The translations under genes were made by a program, and so were the position numbers. The notes below the pieces were generated by a model. That model saw nothing but the letters and a program-made list of their open reading frames with translations. It was not told the origin of the DNA and ran no database searches. Positions 20,632 through 29,494 of a stretch of DNA of 64,000 nucleotides are shown piece after piece. Each line of letters begins with the position of its first letter. The first letter of the stretch is position 1. Location: positions 1 through 64,000 of the forward strand of contig JANPCX010000008.1 of assembly GCA_031431125.1 (NCBI GenBank). Direction: 5' to 3'. This stretch comes from JANPCX01 sp031431125 (lineage in GTDB: Bacteria > Pseudomonadota > Gammaproteobacteria > Burkholderiales > Burkholderiaceae_C).

Positions 20632-22668
20632 ATGTTCACCACCCCATATTTGGATTTACCTCCGCTGCACAGTGCCGCTGGCCGCGTTCGTTTGCCTGGC
20701 TCCAAGAGCATCTCCAACCGCGTATTGCTGCTGGCCGGATTGAGCGAAGGAACCACCGTCGTTCACGACTTGCTGGAGTCCGACGACACCCGTGTGATGC
20801 TGAACGCCTTACGAACTTTGGGTTGCCAGCTGTCACCCCGGGGAAACTCCCTGGCCGTCACAGGCCTGGGTGGCCAACTTCAAACCCGCAGCGCCAAACT
20901 GTTCCTCGGAAATGCCGGCACAGCCATGCGCCCCCTGACGGCTGCCTTGGCCTTGCTGGCCGCGACCCAACAGGGGGAATTCGAACTCAGCGGCATCGCC
21001 CGGATGCACGAGCGCCCCATTGGCGACTTGGTGGATGCGCTGCGAGCGTTGGGCTGCAACATCACTTGCCTGGGGCAAGAGGGCTATCCGCCGCTGCGTC
21101 TGGCGAGCCATGGTCAGGCACTGCGCCTGCATGAACCGATACGGGTTCGTGGTGACGTGTCCAGCCAGTTTCTCACCGCCTTGCTGTTGGCCTTGCCCTT
21201 GGTTACTCAGGACACGGACGTGGTTGTCGAGGTCGTTGGCGAGTTGATCTCCAAACCCTATATCGCCATCACCATCAAGTTGCTGGCGCAATTTGGTATT
21301 CATGTGCAGCAAGAGGGTTGGGAGCGATTCACCTTGCCGCAAGGCAGTCGCTACCAGTCCCCCGGCGACATGTATGTGGAAGGCGATGCGTCGTCGGCGT
21401 CTTATTTCATTGGTCTGGGTGCGATCGCTGCTGTAGACGCTCCCATTCGCATCGAGGGCGTGGGTACCGCATCCATTCAAGGTGACATCAAGTTTGTCGA
21501 GGCGGCCGTGGCCATGGGGGCACAGATCTCCAGCGGGCCCAATTGGTTGGAAGTGCGCCGCGGCGAGTTTCCACTGCGCCCCATCACCCTGGACTGCAAC
21601 CACATTCCAGACGCCGCCATGGCCCTGGCGGTGATGGCGCTGTATGCCAAGGGCACCACCCGCCTGACCAACATTGCCAGCTGGCGGGTGAAAGAAACCG
21701 ACCGCATCGCTGCCATGGCAACTGAGTTGCGCAAATTGGGTGCCCGCGTGACAGAAGGGGCGGACTTCATTGAAGTAGACCCACCTGTGCAGTGGCAATC
21801 GGCTCGCATCCATACCTATGACGACCACCGTGTTGCCATGTGTTTTTCACTGGCTGCGTTCAGTGAACTGGCCAACCCCCATGCCAACGGCGAGTCATTG
21901 GTTGTTCGTATCGAAGATCCCAAGTGTGTCGCCAAAACCTTCCCTGACTATTTCGAGTCTTTGTTCGCCGTCACGGTGACACCCACGGCCCACATTCCCG
22001 TCCTCACCATTGATGGCCCGACCGCCTCTGGCAAAGGAACCGTGGCCAGCTTGGTGGCGCGGTCACTCGGCTACCACTTCCTGGACTCGGGCGCCGTCTA
22101 CCGCGCCACGGCCTTGGCGGCGATCCGATCGGGGATAGATGCCAACAATGAATCGGCGTTGACCGCATGCGCCACCCATTTGCCGCTGCGTTTTGACGGC
22201 GAGCACATCTACTTGGGCCAGGAAGAGGTCGGGGCCTTGCTGCGCATGGAAGAAGTCGGCGCGATGGCATCCAAGGTCTCGGTTTGGCCCGCGGTGCGGG
22301 CCGCACTGCGTGAGTTGCAGCTGTCTTTTCGGCGGCTTCCGGGTTTGGTGGCCGACGGTCGGGACATGGGTACCGTCATTTTCCCAGACGCAGCAATGAA
22401 AGTTTTTCTGACCGCCAGCACCGCTGAGCGCGCGGCAAGACGTCATAAACAATTGATTTCCAAGGGAATTTCGTCTAAACTCTCAGCCCTTCGTGCCGAG
22501 CTTGAAGAGCGCGACCTGCGAGACAGTAACCGCAGTGTTGCTCCCCTTAAACCAGCAGAAGATGCGATGTTGCTAGATACCTCACAGCTGTCCATTGATC
22601 AGTCGGTGGCAGCGGTGTTGGAAGCCTGGCAACAGCGTCGGCCCACTGCCGTGATCGCGGGTGAATAA
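20632..22668 (+). CDS. aroA-cmk: fused EPSP synthase / cytidylate kinase
   Basis: A 678-residue bifunctional protein. Residues 1-445 are 3-phosphoshikimate 1-carboxyvinyltransferase (shikimate pathway): PGSKSISNRVLLLAGLS, LGNAGTAMRPL, RVKETDRI and DHRVAM are present. Residues 455-670 are cytidylate kinase, which phosphorylates CMP and dCMP: P-loop DGPTASGKGT (461-470), DSGAVYRA, and DGRDMGTVIFP. In most bacteria these are two genes; here there is no stop and only a short linker between them. rpsA follows. Confidence 0.95.
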   Translation: MFTTPYLDLPPLHSAAGRVRLPGSKSISNRVLLLAGLSEGTTVVHDLLESDDTRVMLNALRTLGCQLSPRGNSLAVTGLGGQLQTRSAKLFLGNAGTAMRPLTAALALLAATQQGEFELSGIARMHERPIGDLVDALRALGCNITCLGQEGYPPLRLASHGQALRLHEPIRVRGDVSSQFLTALLLALPLVTQDTDVVVEVVGELISKPYIAITIKLLAQFGIHVQQEGWERFTLPQGSRYQSPGDMYVEGDASSASYFIGLGAIAAVDAPIRIEGVGTASIQGDIKFVEAAVAMGAQISSGPNWLEVRRGEFPLRPITLDCNHIPDAAMALAVMALYAKGTTRLTNIASWRVKETDRIAAMATELRKLGARVTEGADFIEVDPPVQWQSARIHTYDDHRVAMCFSLAAFSELANPHANGESLVVRIEDPKCVAKTFPDYFESLFAVTVTPTAHIPVLTIDGPTASGKGTVASLVARSLGYHFLDSGAVYRATALAAIRSGIDANNESALTACATHLPLRFDGEHIYLGQEEVGALLRMEEVGAMASKVSVWPAVRAALRELQLSFRRLPGLVADGRDMGTVIFPDAAMKVFLTASTAERAARRHKQLISKGISSKLSALRAELEERDLRDSNRSVAPLKPAEDAMLLDTSQLSIDQSVAAVLEAWQQRRPTAVIAGE

Positions 22669-22801
22669 CCTGAGGTTGTTGCAGCAGGCCACTTTGTTAG
22701 ACCGTCAGCCCCGCTTGTTTCCCTCCTGCACCTCCTCGGTGCGCTGAATAAGCGGATTTGTTCACTTAACCCGTGGCCACAAGCCACATTGGAATTTCTC
22801 C

Positions 22802-24520
22802 ATGCCTCAAGCTCAAACAGCCGCCCCCGCTGGCGGTGAATCTTTTGCCGCCCTCTTTGAAGAATCACTGCGCAAGTCAGAAATGCGCATGGGCGAGGTC
22901 ATCACCGCCGAAGTGGTGCGTGTTGAACACAATTTTGTCGTCGTCAACGCAGGCCTCAAGTCCGAAGCCTATGTCGCGATTGAAGAATTCAAGAACGACC
23001 AGGGCGAGCTGGAAGTTCAAGCCGGCGACTTCGTTTCCGTGGCCATTGACGCCATCGAAAACGGCTACGGCGACACCATCTTGTCGCGTGACAAAGCCAA
23101 ACGTTTGGCGTCTTGGTTGTCGCTCGAAAACTCCCTCGAGTCCGGCGAATTCGTCACCGGCACCTGCAACGGCAAGGTCAAAGGTGGCCTGACCGTTTTG
23201 GTCAACGGCATCCGTGCCTTCTTGCCAGGTTCGCTGCTCGACACCCGCCCCGTGAAAGACATGAGCCCCTACGAGGGCAAGACCATGGAGTTCAAGGTCA
23301 TCAAGTTGGACCGCAAGCGCAACAACGTGGTGCTGAGCCGCCGCGCTGTGGTGGAAGCCTCCATGGGCGAAGAGCGCAGCAAACTGCTGAGCACCTTGGC
23401 CGAAGGTTCTGTCGTGACTGGCGTGGTGAAAAACATCACCGAGTACGGTGCGTTTGTGGACCTGGGCGGTATCGACGGCCTGCTGCACATCACCGACATG
23501 GCATGGCGCCGTGTGCGTCACCCAAGCGAAGTGGTCACCGTTGGCCAAGAGCTGCAAGCCAAAGTGTTGAAGTTCGACGCCGAGAAAAACCGCGTCTCCC
23601 TGGGCATCAAACAACTGGGCGACGACCCATGGCATGGTGTGGCACGCCGCTACCCCAACAGCACCCGCCTCTTTGGCAAGATCACCAACATCGCCGACTA
23701 CGGCGCGTTTGTGGAAATCGAGCCGGGCATTGAAGGTTTGGTGCACGTGTCCGAGATGGACTGGACCAACAAGAACGTCGCCCCGAGCAAGATCGTGGCC
23801 CTGGGTGACGAAGTCGAAGTCATGGTTCTGGAAATCGACGAAGACAAACGCCGCATCAGCCTCGGCATGAAGCAGTGCAAGGCCAACCCTTGGGAAGAAT
23901 TCGCCACCACCGTGCAGCGCGGCGACAAGGTCACTGGCCCTGTCAAATCCATCACCGACTTTGGTGTGTTCATCGGCCTGGCCGCTGGCATCGATGGCCT
24001 GGTGCACTTGTCTGACTTGTCATGGAACGAACCCGGCGAAGCCGCTGTTCGCAACTACAAGAAGGGCCAAGAAGTTGAAGCCGTGGTGCTGGCCGTCGAC
24101 GTCGAGCGTGAGCGCATTTCTCTGGGCGTCAAACAGCTGGACTCCGACCCCTTCACCAACTTCACCGCGGTCAACGACAAAGGTGCCACGGTGACTGGCA
24201 AGGTCAAGACCGTGGATGCCCGTGGCGCTGAGATCGACCTCGGCGAAGACATCATGGGCTATTTGCGCGCTTCTGAAATCAGCCGTGACCGCGTGGAAGA
24301 TGCGCGCAACGTGCTGAAAGAAGGCGACGAAGTCTCCGCCGTGATCATCAACGTGGACCGCAAAACCCGCGGCATCCAGTTGTCAATCAAAGCCAAAGAC
24401 AACGTCGACCAGCAAGAAGCCATGCAGCGTCTGGCCCAAACCAGCGAGCGTGAAAACGCCGGCACCACCAGCCTGGGCGCTTTGCTGCGCGCCAAGTTGG
24501 ACAACCAAAACAACGGTTGA
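22802..24520 (+). CDS. rpsA: ribosomal protein S1
   Basis: A 572-residue protein with six S1 (OB-fold) repeats. It recruits mRNA to the 30S subunit. Repeats are seen as recurring G-V-V-K-x-I-T-x-Y/F-G-A-F-V-D/E-L/I patterns (for example NITEYGAFVDLGGIDGLLHI and NIADYGAFVEIEPGIEGLVHV). The first two repeats are diverged, as usual, and bind the ribosome. The length matches the family. ihfB follows, as in most Proteobacteria. Confidence 0.97.
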   Translation: MPQAQTAAPAGGESFAALFEESLRKSEMRMGEVITAEVVRVEHNFVVVNAGLKSEAYVAIEEFKNDQGELEVQAGDFVSVAIDAIENGYGDTILSRDKAKRLASWLSLENSLESGEFVTGTCNGKVKGGLTVLVNGIRAFLPGSLLDTRPVKDMSPYEGKTMEFKVIKLDRKRNNVVLSRRAVVEASMGEERSKLLSTLAEGSVVTGVVKNITEYGAFVDLGGIDGLLHITDMAWRRVRHPSEVVTVGQELQAKVLKFDAEKNRVSLGIKQLGDDPWHGVARRYPNSTRLFGKITNIADYGAFVEIEPGIEGLVHVSEMDWTNKNVAPSKIVALGDEVEVMVLEIDEDKRRISLGMKQCKANPWEEFATTVQRGDKVTGPVKSITDFGVFIGLAAGIDGLVHLSDLSWNEPGEAAVRNYKKGQEVEAVVLAVDVERERISLGVKQLDSDPFTNFTAVNDKGATVTGKVKTVDARGAEIDLGEDIMGYLRASEISRDRVEDARNVLKEGDEVSAVIINVDRKTRGIQLSIKAKDNVDQQEAMQRLAQTSERENAGTTSLGALLRAKLDNQNNG

Positions 24521-24531
24521 TGTTTTGAAGC

Positions 24532-24563
24532 GCGGCTGGATGGGTTGTTACCCATCCAGCCGC
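24532..24563 (+). terminator. intrinsic terminator after rpsA
   Basis: GCGGCTGGATGGGT-TGTT-ACCCATCCAGCCGC is a perfect 14-bp hairpin followed by TTTCT, 11 bases after the rpsA stop. It separates rpsA from ihfB. Confidence 0.85.
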
Positions 24564-24694
24564 TTTCTAACCGCCACCAGGCGAATGGTCTTTCACGGCA
24601 AACATCCCACGCCCGCAGAGCTCATTCGCATGGTGTTGCAAAACACCACGGCATATTTATTCACTCACGTCCGATACCCGATTGCAGGCCCCGC

Positions 24695-25042
24695 ATGACC
24701 CGATCTGACCTCGTGGCCCGTTTGGCTGAACGTTTTAGCCAACTCACCCAACGCGACACCGAATTCGCGGTGAAGACCATCATCGACGCCATGTCTGATG
24801 CCTTGGCCCGTGGTCACCGCATCGAGATTCGCGGCTTTGGCAGTTTTTCCATCAACCGGCGCCCGCCGCGTTTGGGACGCAACCCCCGGTCTGGGGCGCA
24901 AGTCATGATTCCCGAAAAGCTGGTGCCCCACTTCAAACCAGGCAAGGCCTTGCGTGAGGCCGTGGATGCTCAGGCCGCCAACACGCCCGACGCGAACTCC
25001 GCGGCCACCTCGGGCGTTGAAACCAGCCAACGCCCGGTTTGA
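24695..25042 (+). CDS. ihfB: integration host factor subunit beta
   Basis: A 115-residue HU-family DNA-bending protein. MTRSDLVARLAERFSQLTQRDTEF is the dimerisation part; the arm has GHRIEIRGFGSFSINRRPPRLGRNPRSG with the Pro that intercalates DNA, then VPHFKPGKALREAV. A 20-residue low-complexity tail extends beyond the usual length. The start at 24695 is the family start; the longer frame has no support. IHF with IhfA is a likely host cofactor for recombinases of the P4 type. Confidence 0.93.
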   Translation: MTRSDLVARLAERFSQLTQRDTEFAVKTIIDAMSDALARGHRIEIRGFGSFSINRRPPRLGRNPRSGAQVMIPEKLVPHFKPGKALREAVDAQAANTPDANSAATSGVETSQRPV

Positions 25043-25081
25043 TCCACAGCCCATCAACCTAGAGAAAGCCTGGAAGGTTTG

Positions 25082-25405
25082 ATGCAAATACTCGTTTGGT
25101 TTTTGCGCGCGGCGGTCTTTTTTGGCCTGTTCGCCTTTGCGCTGAACAACCAGCAGGTAGCGCACGTGAACTGGTTTTTCGGTTTTGAGTCACGCGCCCC
25201 CATGGTTTTCATCGTGCTGGCCGCCTTTGCCTTGGGCTGTGCTGTGGGTACTTTTGCCATGGTGCCCGCGTGGTGGCGCCACCGCCGCGTCGTCAAACAA
25301 CAGCGCAAAGCCGCAAGCGGGACCGTTGGCACCGACACGCCCGACGCGACCGCGCTTGCTGACCCCACCTCGGCGCTACAGCGCCCTCCCCGCGATGGAA
25401 TTTGA
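25082..25405 (+). CDS. lapA: LapA-family inner membrane protein (DUF1049)
   Basis: A 107-residue protein with two membrane segments (LVWFLRAAVFFGLFAFAL and MVFIVLAAFALGCAVGTFAM), a short periplasmic loop containing NNQQVAHVNWFF, and a basic cytoplasmic tail. It partners LapB in control of LpxC turnover and lipopolysaccharide assembly. GGAAGG lies just upstream of ATG 25082; a TTG one codon earlier is possible. It overlaps lapB by 11 bases. Confidence 0.88.
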   Translation: MQILVWFLRAAVFFGLFAFALNNQQVAHVNWFFGFESRAPMVFIVLAAFALGCAVGTFAMVPAWWRHRRVVKQQRKAASGTVGTDTPDATALADPTSALQRPPRDGI

Positions 25406-26564
25406 CTGGCAATGGTTGTTCTTGGCCGTCCCCCTGGTCTTCGGGCTGGGATGGATGGCCGCCCGCATGGACCTGCGCCAGATCTCGCGCGAGCAGCGCG
25501 AATCGCCCAAGGCATACATCAAAGGACTCAACTTGCTGCTCAATGAGCAACAAGACAAGGCCATCGACACCTTCATCGAGGCCGTGCAAAACGACCCCGA
25601 CACCTGTGATTTGCACTTCGCGCTGGGGAACCTGTTCCGTCGTCGAGGTGAATATGAACGTGCGGTTCGGGTTCACGAACACTTGCTCCAACGTGCCGAC
25701 CTGTCGCGCTTAGATCGGGAACGCGCTCAACAGGCCTTGGCCCAAGATTTTATGAAGGCCGGTCTCTTCGACAGGGCCGAAAAAGCTTGGGAAGCACTGC
25801 TCAGCAGCAGCTTTGACAGCGATGCACGTTTGGCGCTGCTGACGCTGCATGAGCGATCAAGACACTGGCAGCGTGCCACGCATGAAGCACAGCAATTGGA
25901 AAAAGCCGGCACGGGCTCCTATGCCAACCGAATCGCTCACCATTGGTGTGAACGTGCGATAGAGCTGGACAATGACAAACACACGGTTGAAGCCGACGAA
26001 GCCGTGCGCCAAGCGCGGGCCGTTGCACCGCATGCCGCCCGGCCTTTGGTATTGGCGGGTCTGAGGGCGGCGGCTGCGGCTCAGTACACACAGGCCCTGG
26101 AGCTGTGGACCTTGCTGGTCAGCCGCCATCCCGATGTCTTTTGCCTGGTGGCCGTCAAGTATGCAGAAGCGGCACGCGCCGGTGGAGAGAGTTTGCACGC
26201 GCTCGGCCAGCTTCAGCGGCAGTACGACGACTCGCCTCGTCTGGACCTGCTCCATGCGCTGGCGCTATTGGATCCTGCAGGGCACCGCAAACGCCTGGCT
26301 GAGCATTTGCAGCGCGAACCAAGTCTGGCCGCCTCTCGTGCCTTGCTGAAGCTTCGGGCGGGTTCAGCGGCTGCGACTGCTAGTCCGGACGGCGAGCTCG
26401 CTCTGGAAAACCAAGCGATAGACCAAGCCTTGTCGGTGGCGTCGAAACCTTTGCAACGCTACCGCTGCGCAGCCTGCGGCTTTGAAGCCCAACAGTATTT
26501 CTGGCAATGCCCAGGATGCCACGGCTGGGACACCTTTCCACCTCGGCGTTTGGACGAGTTGTAA
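25395..26564 (+). CDS. lapB: lipopolysaccharide assembly protein LapB
   Basis: A 389-residue protein with an N-terminal membrane anchor (WLFLAVPLVFGLGWMAARMD), a series of TPR helices (for example INLLLNEQQDKAI-type YIKGLNLLLNEQQDKAIDTF and LHFALGNLFRRRGEYERAVRVH) and a C-terminal rubredoxin-like zinc ribbon (YRCAACGFEAQQYFWQCPGC). LapB is an adaptor that directs LpxC to FtsH. The start at 25395 overlaps lapA. Genes for lipopolysaccharide synthesis follow. Confidence 0.92.
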   Translation: MEFDWQWLFLAVPLVFGLGWMAARMDLRQISREQRESPKAYIKGLNLLLNEQQDKAIDTFIEAVQNDPDTCDLHFALGNLFRRRGEYERAVRVHEHLLQRADLSRLDRERAQQALAQDFMKAGLFDRAEKAWEALLSSSFDSDARLALLTLHERSRHWQRATHEAQQLEKAGTGSYANRIAHHWCERAIELDNDKHTVEADEAVRQARAVAPHAARPLVLAGLRAAAAAQYTQALELWTLLVSRHPDVFCLVAVKYAEAARAGGESLHALGQLQRQYDDSPRLDLLHALALLDPAGHRKRLAEHLQREPSLAASRALLKLRAGSAAATASPDGELALENQAIDQALSVASKPLQRYRCAACGFEAQQYFWQCPGCHGWDTFPPRRLDEL

Positions 26565-26592
26565 ACCTCGCTGTCCCGGCTCACAACCGCCA

Positions 26593-27651
26593 TCAGACTG
26601 GGCCCACCACGGTACTGCCAGACGTGTAGGCGCTGTCAAAGGCCTGTTGCACGGACTCAAGAGAAGGTACCTTGTCACGTCCTCCCAAACTGCAAACAAA
26701 TCCACTGCCAGTGACCCCCGCCAGACCGGGTTCGTGGTCGCAGTAAATCCCCACGGTGGGCCTCGCAAACGCAGCGGCCAAATGAGTGAAGCCCGTGTCC
26801 AGTCCGACCACGAGACGGGCTTGTGCGAGCACGGCTGCCGCATCACTGACGGTGAGAAAGGGCGGAACACTGGCCCCACTGCCCTGCGCCACTTGCTCGG
26901 CCAAATGGCGCTCGTCTTTCGAGCCCCAAAGCACCACCACATGCAGGCCTTTGCGCTCGCAGCGTGCCAGCAAAGCGCGCCAATGGGCCAGCGGCCAGTG
27001 TTTTTCAATGCGGCTGGCGCATGGGATCAAGACGGCGTAGGGAACAACAGCAGGCATCCACCCACTGGCTGGCGTTCGCAATCCAAAATTCGGCGCGCCC
27101 AGGGGCAAGTCGTAGCCCAAGTGCAAAGCCGCGAGCCGACGTGATCGTTCTACGGCATGCAATTGCCTCGGCACGCTGACGGCACGATGGTAGAAGCTGC
27201 TGGCCAATGGCTCGCGAATGCTGTTGCGGTCATAGCCTAAAAGTGGCCCTTGGGCTTGGCGGCCCCACAACACGCTTTTGAGCAGGCCCTGAAAGTCGAT
27301 GATGGCGTCGTAGGGTTCTGTGCGCAGCTGAGCTCGGCAGGCTTTCATGGCCTCCCAAGTGGCGCCGCGCCACAGGCTCTTGCGCCACTTGCGCCAGGAC
27401 AGTGGAATCACCCGTTTGACTGCAGGGTGCAAGGCGGCAATCGAGGCGAACGGCGCTTCGACCAACCAATCAACGCTGAGACCAGGGAAGGCCTCGGCCA
27501 TGTCCGTGACGGCCGCCAGCGTGTGCACCACGTCGCCCATGGACGAGGTCTTGACAACGAGCACCCTCTCAAGAAAACGCCGGGCCGTTCCCAAGTTTTC
27601 TTGACCCCCTCGGGGGGCCAGACGCGAAGCGACGGGTCTGGGGGCGCTCAT
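26593..27651 (-). CDS. waaC: lipopolysaccharide heptosyltransferase I
   Basis: A 352-residue GT9 enzyme adding the first heptose to the inner core. VLVVKTSSMGDVVHTLAAVTD is the hallmark N-terminal motif of WaaC, followed by VDWLVEAPFASIAALHPAV and a C-terminal half with ARLVVGLDTGFTHLAAA for nucleotide-sugar binding. The start MSAPRP at 27651 is 13 bases after the DUF4254 gene; the longer frame to 27870 lies inside that gene. Convergent with lapB. Confidence 0.9.
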   Translation of the reverse strand: MSAPRPVASRLAPRGGQENLGTARRFLERVLVVKTSSMGDVVHTLAAVTDMAEAFPGLSVDWLVEAPFASIAALHPAVKRVIPLSWRKWRKSLWRGATWEAMKACRAQLRTEPYDAIIDFQGLLKSVLWGRQAQGPLLGYDRNSIREPLASSFYHRAVSVPRQLHAVERSRRLAALHLGYDLPLGAPNFGLRTPASGWMPAVVPYAVLIPCASRIEKHWPLAHWRALLARCERKGLHVVVLWGSKDERHLAEQVAQGSGASVPPFLTVSDAAAVLAQARLVVGLDTGFTHLAAAFARPTVGIYCDHEPGLAGVTGSGFVCSLGGRDKVPSLESVQQAFDSAYTSGSTVVGPV

Positions 27652-27664
27652 GTGGCGAGCCCCT

Positions 27665-28318
27665 TCAAGAAGAAGACGCCCGCTCGGCCACCAGGGCCGG
27701 GTTGAACTGTGGATCGTTGTACATCTTGAACTGCCGATACACCTTGAAGTAGGCACGGCCAGCTTGGCAATCGACCAGCAACTCGTCAAAACAGGCCGCC
27801 AGATCGGAACGCTGCGCCAAGAGCCGTTCCAACTTCGCACGGCTTGTTTGTCGATGCACGTCATCAACATCCACGCGCTGGGTCTGTCCCCGCATGGCGT
27901 TGATTTTGAGCGACAGAATCGACAAACGATCCACCATGCTGCCCGCCGTCTCGCTGCTCAGCCGTCGACCTTTGCCCATGGCTTCCACAGTAGACAGCGG
28001 CATGTCCGAGCGTGCTGACGCAGCATTGACCAAACCCAGCTCCACCAAGAGCAACTCGTCCACCCGTTCGGTCGCGTCGTTCCGCGCCTGGTTGAAGCCG
28101 TCGATGCGGCGTTTATTGGATGCGATCTCTGAGTCACTGACCCGCGTTCTGCGTGCCAAATCCTCTTCAGCCCAAAGCTGGCAGTTGTTGCGGTGATTGG
28201 TCTTGATCCAGTGCCACACCGAGTTGACGTCGTCGGGACCGGGCGCAAGCGATGGCGCCTCGTGAGACAACAACTCATCATGCAAGGCAACAACGGCTGT
28301 GGATTTGGGCAGGTTCAT
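27665..28318 (-). CDS. DUF4254 protein next to LPS genes
   Basis: A 217-residue soluble helical protein. The features that suggest DUF4254 are VNSVWHWIKTNHRNNCQLWAEED near the N-terminus, IASNKRRIDGFNQARND, and GSMVDRLSILSLKINAM in the middle. It lies directly upstream of waaC on the same strand and probably shares its transcript. DUF4254 genes commonly lie in LPS or O-antigen loci, but the activity is not known to me. The start MNLPKS at 28318 is preferred; the frame extends to 28432. Confidence 0.7.
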   Translation of the reverse strand: MNLPKSTAVVALHDELLSHEAPSLAPGPDDVNSVWHWIKTNHRNNCQLWAEEDLARRTRVSDSEIASNKRRIDGFNQARNDATERVDELLLVELGLVNAASARSDMPLSTVEAMGKGRRLSSETAGSMVDRLSILSLKINAMRGQTQRVDVDDVHRQTSRAKLERLLAQRSDLAACFDELLVDCQAGRAYFKVYRQFKMYNDPQFNPALVAERASSS

Positions 28319-28471
28319 GGGCATATGGGGCGCGAAAGTCAATGGCAGTATCTTCAAACCAGCGGCACGAACAACCCGTCTCGTTGCCTCGGCGGCGGTA
28401 GAGGCAATGGCACAATCCCGGTCGCTTCGCATGATTATCGCGGTGCGCTCCTGGCTTCAGCATTCGGCCTC

Positions 28472-29494
28472 ATGAAACGCGTACCACTTCCACTTTCAAA
28501 CGCCACTGACAAGCCACTGATTGTGAGGCTGCGCAACTGGGTTGGCGACGTGGTGCTCGGCATTCCCGCACTGCGCTTGCTACAGGCACGCGGCTATCAG
28601 CTTCACCTGATTGGGAAACCATGGGCTTCGCATTTGTTGCGCGGTGAAGGTTGGGCGGTTGAAACACTCGCGCCATCGTGGCGCGCCCGATTCACGCAGC
28701 TGCATCGCCTCAAACAAAGTTGCCAGCAACGCGATCCGAGTTTCAATCACAGACTGAACGCGCTGGTCTTGCCTTTTTCGTTCTCGAGTGCGCTGGAGAT
28801 GCGAATGGCGGGATTGCGCAGCGTGGGTTATGCACACGAAGGACGTGGCCTGCTGTTGTCGCAATCGATCCGGCGCCCAGCGAATTTGCATGAACTGGAA
28901 GCCTACTGGCATCTCACTGAGCCCTTTGTGCCAGATGAAAAAAACCTGCCAGCCCCTCCACTCGCCATTGGGTTTTCTGTTGCGCCACAAGATGTGGTCG
29001 CGGCACAGTCTTTGCGTCTGGCGCACAGGGTGCAAGCGGGCTATGTCGTGATGTGCCCTTTTGCGGGCGGAACTTACGCCAAACAACCCAAAGTTTGGCC
29101 ACACTTTGAGGCGCTGGCAAAAGAACTGACCGGACGAGGCGTGCCGGTGATTCTGTGTCCAGGCCCTGGAGAGAGCGAACTGGCGCGCCGACAATATCCG
29201 ACTTGTATTGTTCTGGATGGGGTCACACTAGGCACCTATGCCGCGCTGTTAAAAGACGCGGCCATGATGGTGTCTAACGACACCGGCCCTGGACACCTGG
29301 CTGCCGCAGTGGGTGTTACCACGCTGAGCGTGCTGGGCCCAACAGACGTCAAACAGTGGGGTGCTTGGGGTGCCAACGTGACAACCGTTCAAGGCAGCGA
29401 CAATGGCTGGCCCAGCATGGATGAAGTGTCCGAGCTGATACACAAGCTTTCAACAACAACTCCGGCGAGTTTGCCGTCACGAAATTTCCCATGA
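28472..29494 (+). CDS. GT9 glycosyltransferase (heptosyltransferase II-like)
   Basis: A 340-residue GT9 family protein, probably an ADP-heptose:LPS heptosyltransferase (WaaF-like). LIVRLRNWVGDVVLGIPALRLLQARG is the family N-terminal motif; VMCPFAGGTYAKQPKVWP and MVSNDTGPGHLAAAVG are the C-terminal nucleotide-sugar motifs. It starts at 28472, divergent from the DUF4254 gene, and the GT4 gene follows with an ATGA overlap. Whether it adds heptose II or III cannot be read from the sequence. Confidence 0.88.
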   Translation: MKRVPLPLSNATDKPLIVRLRNWVGDVVLGIPALRLLQARGYQLHLIGKPWASHLLRGEGWAVETLAPSWRARFTQLHRLKQSCQQRDPSFNHRLNALVLPFSFSSALEMRMAGLRSVGYAHEGRGLLLSQSIRRPANLHELEAYWHLTEPFVPDEKNLPAPPLAIGFSVAPQDVVAAQSLRLAHRVQAGYVVMCPFAGGTYAKQPKVWPHFEALAKELTGRGVPVILCPGPGESELARRQYPTCIVLDGVTLGTYAALLKDAAMMVSNDTGPGHLAAAVGVTTLSVLGPTDVKQWGAWGANVTTVQGSDNGWPSMDEVSELIHKLSTTTPASLPSRNFP

